Source: Heterodera schachtii
Lineage: Eukaryota > Nematoda > Chromadorea > Rhabditida > Heteroderidae
Direction: 5' to 3'
Assembly: GCA_023374025.1 (NCBI GenBank)
Contig: SIJG01000010.1
Location: 212,517 to 276,516 of the forward strand
Length of the DNA stretch: 64,000 nucleotides
The notes below the pieces were generated by a model that saw only the letters and a program-made list of their open reading frames with translations, made no database searches and was not told the origin of the DNA. This document shows positions 25,912 through 37,115 of this stretch, one piece after another. The first letter of the stretch is position 1, and the number at the start of each line of letters is the position of its first letter. The position numbers and the translations under genes are program-made.

Positions 25912-27546
25912 TCAGTTGCTGCTGTTGTTGTCCAACAGTTCGTCAAGATGTTTGTCCAATTCGTCTCCCATCTGTTCGTCCTCATCATTCGCATTGTCAG
26001 CACCGTCCTCCTTGCCGTCGTTCACCACCATTTCGAACTCGTGCAAATCGTTCAACAGTTCCTTCTCCAGCTTTTCCTCCTCATCATTTTCCGGTGTCGC
26101 ATCAGCAGTTGCTAAATTTACCATTTTTATTGAATTACAGCCCCCGGGGGCTTTGTGTTTTTTTTTCAACCTCCTCCCCTCGAAAAAGGGAGTGGACTTT
26201 ATTTCAGAGCGAAAATCTTTAAAAAAAAATTTCAAACTTAGAAATTTTTTGAAGTAAGTTCCGAGAAAAAATTTGTTTGCAAGCTTTTTTTAGGGATTTA
26301 ACAAAATATTATGACTAAATCTTTTCGTTTAAAAAAAAATTGCTGAAAAAGTTTGCGGGGGAAGGGGGACTCGGTTTCAATAGCAGTTTGTAAAATTAAA
26401 AATCGAAACAAAACGCCACGCACTTGTTGTTGTTGTTTTGTGGCTGCTGCTGTTGCTTCTCCTCCGTTTCCACACATTTTTTGCTTTTATCCTCCTCCGT
26501 TGCTGAACCCTGTTGTTGTTCAGCAGACGTCGTTTTTTCGGCCACAAATTTGCGGACCAACGAAATTCGGTAGGCGTAGTTGCGCCAAAATTTGTCCTCC
26601 GGAACTCTGAAATGAAAACATGGAATGGCTGTGGGTTAGGAAGCGGGAAGAGCCAACAACAACAAATTCAAGACGTACAACCCAAAAAAAAAAATGCCGA
26701 AATTTTTTTTTACGCACAGTTTTGGCACGAGTTCAAATCTGAGCACTGCCAGCCGAGGGTCCAGTCGGAAGAGGGCATCCGCGTACTGTTTGACCAGCGC
26801 AATGTCCGAGTCGAGCGCAAATGTGAGCGGTGGCTCGTCCGTCAAATTTCTGGGATTCTAAAAATGAAAAATTGAAATTTTTTCCGTTTTCACGTTTCCG
26901 GGAAACATTTAACCGCGCTAGTATTTAGGTATTAAAAAATAAATTTGAAAAAAACTGACAAAATTCTAAAATATTTGCAAAATAAATAATAATTTACCGA
27001 TGAAATTGCGATGATGTGCTGTTGTGCCTCAACATCCGCCAGCAGTCCGTCAAGTCCAATTTCGTCCACACATTTGCCCTCCTTGCGCAACTCTTCCATG
27101 AACTTTTGCCGTTCCTTTTCAATGTTGCCAAGAATGGTCTAAAAAGCGGGGAAAAAACAAAATTAAATTAGGGGCCAAAAAGAAAGAAAATGATTGTTTT
27201 GACGGACCCGCTCACTGACAATGGCCGAAATGTTTGTCGCTTTTTCCTGCAGCTTTGACGACGCCTTTTTGGCTATGCCAAAAACTCGGTCTGAAATAAA
27301 AACAAAGAATTTCATTTCAAGCACCCAGGACCCCAAATTGTGTGTACTTGCGATTTGCGATGGTCGCATTGTGTCGCTCGTGTTGTCGTGGTCACTTTTT
27401 TCGCCATTTCCCCTCTCTGTGGTCATTCTCTGTTGTTGTTGTTGGTCAGCATCGGTCGATGCTGAAGGCATTTGTTCTTTGTCAGCGCCTAATTTTGTTT
27501 GAATTGTGGACCATTGGGACTTAAAATTGCTCAGAAAATTATTCAT
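25912..27546 (-). CDS. SYAP1: Synapse-associated protein 1 homolog (BSD domain)
   Basis: SYAP1 is a conserved BSD-domain protein linked in mammals to Akt phosphorylation and in flies (SAP47) to synapses. Exons: 27348-27546, 27208-27290, 26998-27138, 26718-26857, 26424-26606 and 25912-26111 (stop 25912-25914). The N-terminus has an amphipathic helix (VFGIAKKASSKLQEKATNIS). The core VPEDKFWRNYAYRISLVRKF, preceded by RLAVLRFELVPKL, carries the BSD Phe-Trp pair and matches the human [20 protein letters not shown] region. The acidic tail (EEEKLEKELLNDLHEFEMVV) matches the human WEKELQQELQEYEVV region. Gln and Asp/Glu runs fill the linkers. I see no sign of damage. It is convergent with the upstream plus-strand gene and divergent from YJU2. 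Confidence 0.9.
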
Positions 27547-28219
27547 TTGAGCTAAAATTAGGGCATTTTTTTTTTGTTTGTTTTTGTACAAATGATTTTT
27601 AATCATTATACCTAACTAAAATTTATTAAAATTGGCGAATTTTATGATTTTTAATGTGTTAGAGACTGTGAAAAATAGTACGCTAAAATGAGAGAAAAAG
27701 AAATACATTTTATGTTTTTCCTTATAGTTTTTCTAAACAACATTTAAGCGATAATACCTAATAAACAGAGAAATCGATGCAGAATTTTTTTTTTTCTCTA
27801 ACTAGGCTTTTCTCTGCACAGAACGTACCCATAGTGTATGCATAGAAAAAAATTATATGGAGCGAAGTAAATGCTGTTTTTTTCTATTTAAAATAGAGAG
27901 ATAGTACGCCAAAGTGAGAAAAATTATAAAGAAAAATAGAAATGAACAGATAGTACTAGGCTTTTTTTTCTCTGCACAGTGGAAAAGAAACTTGCCTAAA
28001 TGGATGCCTAATTCGTGATTAGCGCCACCAAAATCTATTCGTGTCTTTTACTTAAAATTGTAAAAAAAAAAATTATGGAGTCTAAACTGTATAAGAGCCA
28101 ATTTGGGTAATGGTTATTTTTACTGGTCCCATAAAAAAGGAATACAACTAAGAATTCCGGGTTTAAAATGAACATTTCAGAGATCACAAATTTCACTGTT
28201 TTAGTAATATTCGTCCAAA
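27547..28219. other. Divergent promoter region of SYAP1 and YJU2
   Basis: AT-rich DNA with two loosely repeated words (ATAGTACGC at 27677 and 27901; CTCTGCACAG at 27810 and 27970). The two genes point away from each other across it, so both promoters should lie here. No TATA or other element can be assigned with confidence. Confidence 0.45.
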
Positions 28220-29571
28220 ATGACTGGCACCGAACGAAAAGTCTTCCAGGCAAGTTCTTGAAATTTGGTTTTCAATCAAAATTCACGCCTTATACCTCTA
28301 ACATTGAACACATTACAGAAATACTACCCGCCGGACTTTGACCCGGCCAAAATTCCGAAGGCCAAACAGCCACGGAACCGTCAGTTCATCCAACGTGTGA
28401 TGACACCGTTCAACATGCGGTGCAACACTTGCAATGAGTACATTTACAAGGGCAAGAAGTTCAACATGCGACGAGAGACAGCCGAGGGAGAGAACTATTT
28501 GGGCTTGAAGATCTTCCGCTTCTATTTCAGGTTTATTTTTTACAATTTTTAACTGCATTTCTGGGCTTGGAGTCATTTTGTAGTCTAAGTCACCCACCAA
28601 ATTAAAGGTTTAAAGGGGTTTTGGTACCAAATTCGGAAAAAAAAAATGTTGTTTAGTCATTAGAAGAATCCATGTGTGTGTTTACTGTGGTGTCGAAACC
28701 GGTTCGGTTTTGTGCAAATTAGTTATCTTTGACAAACAACACATGGATCTATTAAATTATAAAATAACGTTTTTTTGGGACTCATCCAACTGTTTTAGGT
28801 GTCCGAATTGCTTAGCTGAAATAACCTTCAAAACGGACATTGAAAATGTCGACTACCAAGCGGAGCATGGCGCAACACGGCTCTTCGATGCATTCAAGTT
28901 TTACCAGGAGCAGGAAAGGCGGGAGGAAGTCAAGGAAGAGGAGGAGAAGGCGGACGCAATGAAAATGTTGGAGAAGCGGACCAAAATGAGCAAAATTGAA
29001 ATGGAGGCGTTAGGTTAGTGCTTTTGAAATTGTTAAATTACCGCGAAAACAGTACCAACCTTCAAAAATGTCAATGATTTCACAAAAGTATATGCAATTG
29101 GTTTGAAATAGGTGATTATCATTTAATTTATCTGAACTTTCAAATCCAATAAAAATAACAAGGAACTCAAATTCGAACAAAAATTGTATAGATACGACCT
29201 CGGGCTTATTACAAGATTACCAATTTTGCTATAAAAATGTTACTGTTTCTTGTTTAAACATTTCAGGACACATTGAGGAGTTGCAGGAGTCGAACCGTCG
29301 CTACGAGAAAATTGACGCAATTGCATACATCAACGAGACGGAGCAGCAACGGGCGATGTCATTTGCGGACCAAATCCGAGTGCAGGAGGAGGAGGACGAG
29401 CGTGAAGTGGAACGACTGGTTGGGCGGGCAAACGGTGGTAAAATTGAGCGCCGATTAAACGATGACGAGGCGGTGGAGCAGGAAAAGGCGGACAATTCTC
29501 CAACTACGTCGTCAAGAAAAAATAGGCAGGCGACCATCTTAAGTGGAATTATCTTGAAGAAAAAAAAGTGA
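28220..29571 (+). CDS. YJU2: Splicing factor YJU2 (CCDC94)
   Basis: YJU2 joins the spliceosome with Prp19-complex factors and promotes the first catalytic step. Exons: 28220-28249, 28319-28530, 28799-29013 and 29267-29571, all in phase. The N-terminus [20 protein letters not shown] is the family signature, starting at the first Met. The zinc-binding core has [19 protein letters not shown] and [15 protein letters not shown], i.e. two CxxC pairs, followed by [15 protein letters not shown]. The C-terminal half is a charged coiled coil, ending in a Lys run. The first intron starts with GC (CAG|GCAAGT) and ends in ACAG, so it is a GC-AG intron. The next gene (RPL35A) starts only 176 bp downstream on the same strand, so an operon-like pair is possible. 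Confidence 0.95.
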
Positions 29572-29747
29572 TTTGTCCATTTTTTTTTGATGCATAAATT
29601 GATCATTTTTTCCTACAATCGTTTTTTCATCCATTATTTTTACAGTCTCTGTTGCTGTGTCATTAATATTTTACTTATTTGGTTTATGTTTTTTATTTTC
29701 AAACTGTTTTTGCAGCCATTTGCGAATTTCATTCAAAATAAGGGAAA

Positions 29748-30511
29748 ATGGTCGAAGCCGCCGAACAATCGCAACAACAGCCAATCCGTCGCCGTGCCGG
29801 ACCGAAGTCGGCCCGCCGACTTTATGTCAAGGCCGTGTTCACCGGCTTCAAGCGTGGTCACCGTTCTCAGCACGAGAACACGTCCCTGTTGAAGCTAGAC
29901 GGGGTCAATGACAAGGTTTCTGTTTGCATTAATTTGGAATTGCTATGCTTGTAGTAGTAGTAGTGAGTGAAAGTTTTTGTGTTTTATTTTTTTGGTCCTG
30001 AATACAAATGTTACAGCCGTTTCAATCAATTTCCAACCCCCAATTGCATTCAAACAGGTTTAAAATATGTCAGCACCCTCGAAAACTCCCGTAAACTGGT
30101 TTTGAGCCCCAAAATTCTATATATGTTAAATTCCGTATCGCTCGAAATCGGATTCGGGTTTTAGAATTGGCAAAAATGGATGTCACATTTTCAAGCTAAA
30201 CGACCCAAATAATTCCTGAGATGTTTTTCCAAGTTTTTCGGCTTTAAATAAAAGGCCGTAAGTGCAATAAATGCCCCGTTTTTAGTCGGATGCCAGCTTT
30301 TATCTTGGGAAGCGTGCTGTCTACATGTACAAGGGGCACAAAATGATCGCACGCGGTGGTGGGCCGAAGACGCGTGTTCCGTGCAATTTGGGGACGTATT
30401 ACGCGCGTGCATGGGAATTCGGGAGTGGTGCGTGCCAAGTTTCGTCACAATTTGCCGCCGTCCGCCATGGGCAAGCGAATCCGTGTGATGTTGTACCCGT
30501 CAAACATTTGA
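29748..30511 (+). CDS. rpl35a: Ribosomal protein eL33 (RPL35A), one-base frameshift in exon 2
   Basis: A structural protein of the large ribosomal subunit. Exon 1 is 29748-29915 (56 codons, [20 protein letters not shown]). Exon 2 is 30286-30511 ([19 protein letters not shown]). Exon 2 is 226 bases, one too many. After PKTRV at about 30380 the family sequence ([20 protein letters not shown], then [14 protein letters not shown] and the stop 30509-30511) is read only if one C of CGTGTTCCGTGC is ignored. A partial copy of this exon at 50471-50643 has CGTGTTCGTGC and stays in frame, so the extra C is either an assembly error or a recent mutation. An error is likelier, because the gene is essential. 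A TTTTGCAG acceptor 33 bp before the ATG could serve trans-splicing. Confidence 0.9.
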
Positions 30512-31216
30512 GGAAATACAGAATGTTTTTTGTTACACAAGTTTTTTTTTTTGTTGATCGTTTAAATGTTGATGACAAAATGTTGAATTCAGACTTGAAA
30601 TTTGATCTATCATGGGAAACATGCCTACAAATTTAGGCGAGTTTGTTAATGGAAATATCAGGTTTTTAAGACAAATTAAACGTTCTTGGTACATTGTTCG
30701 AAAGGCACTATTAATCTACAAATAAAATATTTTGTTCATGTGCAAAAAAATATGCCAAAATTTTTTCGATGGTACCCCCACACTTTTTGTTTTCAAAAGA
30801 CATGAAAGCATGTTTTCGAGGGTTTTCGGGTTAACTGATCATGAATCCAGGATCCATTTCGACTAACTCCAAATCGCAGACCGACTCGAACAAAAGTTCG
30901 AACATTCAAATTTTCGAACTCTGATTCTGTGGTTCAAAAATGGTTTAAATGCGTTTTTGTACTTTTGTTCGAATCCGGGTTCAGGATTCGAATTTGGTCG
31001 AAACCCTGGGGTGGGGTTGTGCCAAGCACAGAACATTACCCAAATCACACTCCGAATGGTAAAAAAAATAGTTTAAACAAATAAATGTCAAAATGAAAAG
31101 GGCAAAAAAAGCAGAGAACATTCATTGAATGTGTGTGAGATCGCGATTTGGTAAAAATAAATGAATGAATAAATGTGACAAAATTCGTCGGTCATTTTTT
31201 TTCGTCCGTCGATCAT
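30512..31216. repeat. Spacer with a fold-back repeat (about 30815-31022)
   Basis: After the RPL35A 3' UTR (AATAAA near 30722), an imperfect inverted repeat of about 205 bp runs from GAGGGTTTTCGGGTTAACTG to the right arm ending CGAAACCCTGG. It contains GACTCGAACAAAAGTTCG in the left arm and TTTTGTTCGAATCCGGG in the right. Related arms occur at 42515, 49500, 52800 and 56905. No gene is seen in this spacer. Confidence 0.55.
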
Positions 31217-33502
31217 TCAAACCGTTTTTTCATGACGTCTCACTTCCATGTGCTTCTCAAGTAGTGTGGCGAACTGCTTGCGGCCCAACAGTTCGTACGA
31301 AGTCATCAGCACAGACTTGGCCATTCCGTCAAAGCACGCGTAATTGGACATGAACAGGTCGTGCCCAAATTCCAGGCCCATGCCGAAGTCCATTTCATCA
31401 TTTGCGAACTTAAAAGAAACAAAACTTCGCCTTTTTCAAAAAAAAACACAAAAATTGTCTCGAAAGCCGTAGTTTTCAAAATTTTTTCTTGGCGAACGTC
31501 TACGCCGGACCGACCGACAGACACATTCACCGAAAGTTTTTTTAAAAGTGCGACAAAAAAAAATAATGTAAAAAAAAAGATTTGTTGTCGGGGGTGGTAC
31601 AACCCAAGCAAAAATTCGGTAATGTCCCTGCCCGGCATTTTTTTTTGAACAAAAATAAAACGCACCTGAACCCATGAATACATTTGGTAGAACTTCTCCT
31701 TCAGCTCAGCCTTCTTCTCTTCATTGTCCGTGGTGCCCATTGTTTCGATGTTTCGCTTCAGTTGTGCTGAAATGTTGGTTAAATTTACTGTGATAAATTT
31801 TGAAAAAAAAAAACCGTAAATTTTACGCTGTTAAAAATGGGCGTGTATCAAGAAAATTTACCATTTTCCTTGGCGTCGTCGGACAGTGGTCGGTAGCCAA
31901 TGCCTTTGTTGTTCACGGGCACTTTGATGCCAATGCCATGGAATGGCATGCCGAGAGAATCTTTGGCACGTCGCTTTTTCAGCATTTGCAAAAAGTCGGG
32001 CCCATAGATGGACATGTCGAAATTGTCGGGGAACAAATGTGCCAATTTTTGCTCAGATTTTACGCTGCGATCTTTTCTATAAAAAATTTTTAGAATTTTT
32101 TCTTGAAATTTTTTGGGTGCACCCCAAAATTTCGCGGGCCATAATTTCGTCGGGACATAATTTCGCCGCCGAAATTTCGCCGGGACATAATTTCGCCGAA
32201 AATTTTTTTAAAAATTTGAAAAATTTTCAAGAAAAAACTCTTAGAAAATTTTTTTATAATTTTTGAAAAAAAAAAATTTTTAGCGATTTTTTGAAAAGTT
32301 TTCCAAAAAACTTATTAATTAACCATAAATTTCTAAAAAAATCTCTGAAAATTTTTGTAAAAATTTTTCTTGAAACTTTCTTGTAAAAAGTTCTAAGATT
32401 TTTTCTTAAAAAATTTCTGTTTATTTTTTTTTAATTTTTGCGGCGAAATTTTGGTCCGCAAAATTACGGCGAAATTTCGGCGGCGAAATTATGTCCAGTC
32501 ACCAATTTTTTTATTTCGGAGGGCGGGGGGGATCCCCTTTTGAATTTACTATTGATTGCTTCATTGCATTACCCACTGTTGCTGGTGGTGGTGCCGGTGT
32601 TGTTGGACTGTTGTTTCTTCGCCTTTGCCGTCGTTGTGCCCGTGCCCGCCAATTTGTTTAGCATAAATTGGAAGTGCCGCAAAAATGTCGCGCTCCCCGC
32701 AAATTGTCATCGTCGGGAAGTGCTGCTGCTGAAGCTGTCCCTCCCCTCCCCCTCCGCCGGCGGCGACATGCACCAAAATGTTCGGCATTTCCTCCGGCAC
32801 ATCGCGCCAATAGCAAAAGCGTCCGCCCCGGTGCACCAACAGAGTTTCCATCTCGGGCAAATCGGTGGCAAAGCGTGAGCCCAACAAAAGGTCATGCTGT
32901 TGCTGTGCGTCTTCGTCCGCTTTGTTGCAGCTGTGGCGCCATTTTTGGTATTTTTGGCGTGCCGTTCGCTGTGGGCGGCGGCAAGCAGCAAAAAAGGGCC
33001 AACCAATGCCAACGAGTCCAATTCAGAAAAGGCATCTGTGTAGGGGGAAAAATGTGTAGATCAATGATATCCCAAGAAAGGAAAAATGAAACAAAAAACG
33101 CAAAAAAAAAAATTTTTTTTTTCAAACCCCCTACAAAAAGGGTTGAAAATTTACATTTTTTTAAATTATTGTAAAAAAGTTTTACCCAATGGATTTTCGG
33201 GAGTTCAATTTGACCGCGTGTCGCCAAAAATTGAGCAATTCCGGCGGATGTTTTACCATGAACACATTGTCCAACCGTTTCAACAATGTTTCGTCGTCGT
33301 CAATTTTTGTTTCAACATTTTCCTTCTAAATTTAATGGATTTCAAACTGAAGAAATCATGAAAATTTGTGATCATTGATCAGTTTTTTCGGTAAAAAAAG
33401 TACAAAAGAGAAAAAGGGCTGAATTACCTCCAAATTCCTTGGTTTTTTGCGCCCAATTTGCTTTTCCTCCGGCAATTTTTGTTGTCTTTTTTTCGTTGCC
33501 AT
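31217..33502 (-). CDS. HPF1: Histone PARylation factor 1 homolog
   Basis: HPF1 binds PARP1/2 and completes their active site for serine ADP-ribosylation. Exons: 33428-33502, 33186-33325, 32573-33033, 31862-32076, 31666-31766 and 31217-31408. Family stretches: HPPELLNFWRHAVKL, LVGPFLLLAA, CYWRDVPEEMPNILVHVAA, FHGIGIKVPVNNKGIGYRPL and, in the last exon, FANDEMDFGMGLEFG, whose Asp-Glu corresponds to the catalytic pair of human HPF1 (Asp283/Glu284). Exons 4-6 are intact. Exon 2 has an extra base near 33200 and exon 3 another near 32660, compared with the copy at 61-63 kb, where the family sequence reads through (PENPL, DLFAALQFMLNKLA). Exon 3 also changes frame near 32940 in both copies. So this copy is either a real gene with assembly errors or a decaying parent. 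It is the source of the chimeras to the right. Confidence 0.85.
32118..32505. mobile_element. Fold-back element in HPF1 intron 3
   Basis: The outer arms repeat ATAATTTCGCCG/CGGCGAAATTAT and GGACATAATTTCG in opposite orientations (32141-32200 and 32452-32498) around AT-rich sequence in the intron 32077-32572. It looks like a non-autonomous inverted-repeat element. The copy of this intron at 62682-62898 lacks it, which supports insertion after duplication or clean loss. Confidence 0.6.
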
Positions 33503-33693
33503 TGGTCAAAAAAATAAATAAAATGTTGATAAGCACTGCAAAAATTAAAATTTAGTAAAATTATTAAAAAAAAAATTTTTTTTTAAATAAATGGACATGT
33601 GTTACAATTTATTAATCCTCCATTTTTGCACCAATAAATTTAGAACCATTTGACCCATTTACAATAAAATAATTAAAATTCATCAATAATTTG

Positions 33694-34743
33694 TCACGAA
33701 TTTTTGCCGCCATTTTTTGTCTTTCTTTTCTCTTCCGGCGCAAATGGATTTTCCCGGTCGTAAAATGTCCTCAACAATGCGATGCATCGGTCTTTGTCAA
33801 CCTCGGAAATGATCTTAAACATCAAACAAATTTGACTTCATATGAAGATTTAAAAAATAAAAATTAATTCGCTTTTTCGCAATTTTTGTTGGATGATTTT
33901 TTTTCAACCTTTGGCAGACTAAAAAAATTCATTGGGTGTTAATTTTTTTTTTTTTTTGGAAAAATAAGCAAATTCGCACATCAATTTGGTGTTCATGGCC
34001 ATAGTCCGTGTTGCTTGCCACGCTGTAAATGCCACCGAAACGCGGGTTTTTTGCGCCAAACACCAACCGCTGTATTCCAAGCTGATACAAAGCGCTGGCA
34101 CACATGACACATGGCTCAAGATTCACGAAAACAGTTGCTTGCCTCATCATCCAAATAAAAAAAAACCGATGATTTTTAATTATGGCCCTCATTTAATCTC
34201 CCAAAAATATGCTCCCAAAATGCAGCGAAATTCAGAGCCAACAATTTTTGTTGTTTATCCTGCAAAAACTCACTTCAGTGAAATTTTTGTTGTGCAATAT
34301 GCACCATGCATTGGCTTCGTCAATAGCTACAAACTCTGCATGACGAGTGGGGTTTTTTGTTCTGAAAGAATTAATGGTAATTGCGAAATCAACCGAAAAT
34401 ATATTTTAAAAAAATAATATTTATTTGAAATTAAAACAATGAATGCCTAATTCTATTTTTACGGGTGTTTTTAGTTTCGGCCATTTTCAAAAAATCAGAC
34501 ATACATAATAATTTTAAATTTTGTAGAAAAAAAAAATCGGATGGGAAATATTCAATGGCCAAGATGTGGTGCTGATTTGTGAGTTTGAAGCCATTTTCAC
34601 CTGTTCACTTGGTTGAACCCAGTCCCGACCACTTCGTTATTTACTACAATGGCACAGCCAACCGGCACTTCTTTGGCGTCGTAAGCGGTTTCAGCAAGTT
34701 TAAAGCAAAGATCAAAAAAAGTGCCATCTGTCGCGGACAACAT
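33694..34743 (-). CDS. adat2: tRNA-specific adenosine deaminase catalytic subunit 2
   Basis: ADAT2 with ADAT3 converts adenosine 34 to inosine in tRNA anticodons. Exons: 34601-34743 (MLSATDGTFFDLCFKLAETA...KEVPVGCAIVVNNE), 34274-34361 (TRHAEFVAIDEA, the HAE zinc/proton-shuttle motif), about 33980-34142 (VNLEPCVMCASAL, the PCxxC zinc ligands, then GAKNPRFGG), a possible 10-base exon at 33909-33918, and 33694-33813 (ISEVDKDRCIALLRTFYDRE...; stop 33694-33696). All catalytic residues are visible. The junction between the second and third exons does not fit cleanly in phase with the acceptor I can see. The last exon, with part of its upstream intron, is duplicated in inverted orientation at 46235-46470. 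Confidence 0.9.
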
Positions 34744-34869
34744 TAGCAAGAAAAAATTAGGGTAGAAGATGACAAGAAAATTTGCTGAAAATAATCGGTA
34801 GTTAGCTGCGAATTTCAATTTTTTTTTTCTAAGTAAATAGGAATTTTCAAATTTGTTTTTGGCGCAAAA

Positions 34870-37075
34870 ATTCTAACAAAAAATGTTAGAAGTTTAAGCC
34901 AAATAAAAAATAGCAATTGTGCCAAACATTCACTGAAAAGTTTGACATCAATCGACCCGAACAAATTACGTCAAACAAAAAAAAGTAGCACAAAGTTTAA
35001 AGTCTACGTAAATTGCAAACATTTTGTGCGAAACATTCGACCCTAACAACAAGTTTACGTAAAACAAGAAATATTGCAAACATTTGGCGAAAACACTCAA
35101 CCAGAAGAAATTTATATTCCAAACATTAGACCCGAACAAGTTACGTCAAACAAAAAAAGTAGCAAATGTTTTAAGTTTACGTCAATGTGCCAAACATTCG
35201 CTCCGAGCAAGTTTACATCAAACAAGAAATGTTGCAGTTGCAAACATTTTGTGGTAAACATTCGACCCAAAACCAGTTACGTTTAACAAAAAAAAACATT
35301 TTGTGCCAAACATTCGTCCAAATAAGTTTGAAACAAGAGTGTGCTAAACATTCGCTCCGAACAAGTTTACGTCAAAAAAAAAGTTGAAAATATTTTATGT
35401 CCCAAACTTTGACCCGAACAAGTTTAAGTCAACAAAAAAAGTTGAAAACATTTTGTGTCCCAAACTTTGAGCCGAACAAATTTACGTTCCAAACATTCGA
35501 CCAAGTTTAGGTCAAACAAAAAAAGTTGAAAACATTTTGTGCCCCAAACATTTGAGCCGAACAAATTTACGTTCCAAACATTCGACCAAGTTTACGTCAA
35601 ACAAAAAAAGTTGAAAACATTTTGTATCCCAAAATTTGAGCCGAACAAATTTACGTTCCAAACATTCGACCAGTTTACGTCAAACAAAAAAGTTGAAAAC
35701 ATTTTGTGTCCCAAACTTTGACCCGAACAAATTTACATTCCAACATTCGACCAAGTTTACGTCAAATAAAAAAAAAGTTGAAAACATTTTGTGTCCCAAA
35801 CTTTGACCCGAACAAATTTACGTTCCAACATTCGACAAGTTTACGTCAAACAAAAAAAGTTGAAAACATTTTGTGCCCCAAGCATTTGACCCGAACAAAT
35901 TTACGTTCCAAACATTCGACCAAGTTTACGTCAAACAAAAAAAGTTGAAAACATTTTGTGTCCCAAACTTTGAGCCGAACAAATTTACGTTCCAAACATT
36001 CGACCAAGTTTAGGTCAAACAAAAAAAGTTGAAAACATTTTGTGTCCCAAAATTTGAGCCGAACAAATTTACGTTCCAAACATTCGACCAGTTTACGTCA
36101 AACAAAAAAGTTGAAAACATTTTGTGTCCCAAACTTTGACCCGAACAAATTTACGTTCCAACATTCGACCAAGTTTACGTCAAATAAAAAAAAAGTTGAA
36201 AACATTTTGTGTCCCAAACTTTGACCCGAACAAATTTACGTTCCAACATTCGACAAGTTTACGTCAAACAAAAAAAGTTGAAAACATTTTGTGCCCCAAG
36301 CATTTGACCCGAACAAATTTACGTTCCAAACATTCGACCAAGTTTACGTCAAACAAAAAAAGTTGAAAACATTTTGTGCCCCAAACATTTGACCCGAACA
36401 AATTTACGTTACAAACATTCGACCAAGTTTACGTCAAACAAAAAAAGTTGAAAACATTTTGTGTCCCAAACTTTGACCCGAACAAATTTACGTTCCAACA
36501 TTCGACCAAGTTTACGTCAAACAAAAAAAGTTGAAAACATTTTGTGTCCCAAACTTTGACCCGAACAAATTTACGTTCCAACATTCGACCAAGTTTACGT
36601 CAAACAAAAAAAGTTGAAAACATTTTGTGCCTCAAGCATTTGAGCCGAACAAATTTACGTTCCAAACATTCGACCAAGTTTACGTCAAATAAAAAAAAAG
36701 TTGAAAACATTTTGTTCCAAACAAATTTATTCAAACAGAAGAATGTACAACACTAAAACAAACATTTTATTCTAAATAAATTTACGTCAAACAAAAATAT
36801 TACAAACATTCGACCTAAACAAAGTTTACGTCTAACAAAAATATGTTGTAAACATTTAATCCAAACATTCGACCAAGTTTACGTCAAGAAAAAAATGGCA
36901 AATATTTTGTGCCAAACATTCGCTCCAAACAAGTTTGAAACAAAAGTGTTCCAAACATTCGTTCCGAACAAGTCAAGTTTACGTAGAAAAAATAAAAACA
37001 TTTTGTGCTAAACATTCAATCCAAACAAGTTTTCGTCAAACAAAAATGTACAACATTAATGTGTTGCGCTGAACA
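34870..37075. repeat. Satellite array, about 84-bp unit
   Basis: A tandem array whose core (35390-36720) has about 15 regular units of 82-85 bp. Each has GTTGAAAACATTTTGTG, a CCCAAACTTTGACCCGAACA-type word, TTTACGTTCCAACATTCGAC and AGTTTACGTCAAACAAAAAA. Both flanks decay into shorter, more divergent pieces. Open frames within it repeat every unit because the period is near a multiple of three. They have no support as proteins. It separates the ADAT2/HPF1 pair from the next gene. Confidence 0.9.
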
Positions 37076-37115
37076 TTAGATATTTTAGCTAACATAAATC
37101 CAAAATGCTCTACAT

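Noticed and set aside
35074..36756. Repetitive open frames and CRISPR-like regular spacing
   Set aside because: The period of about 84 bp is a plain satellite. There are no distinct spacers between conserved repeats, no cas genes, and the organism is a eukaryote.
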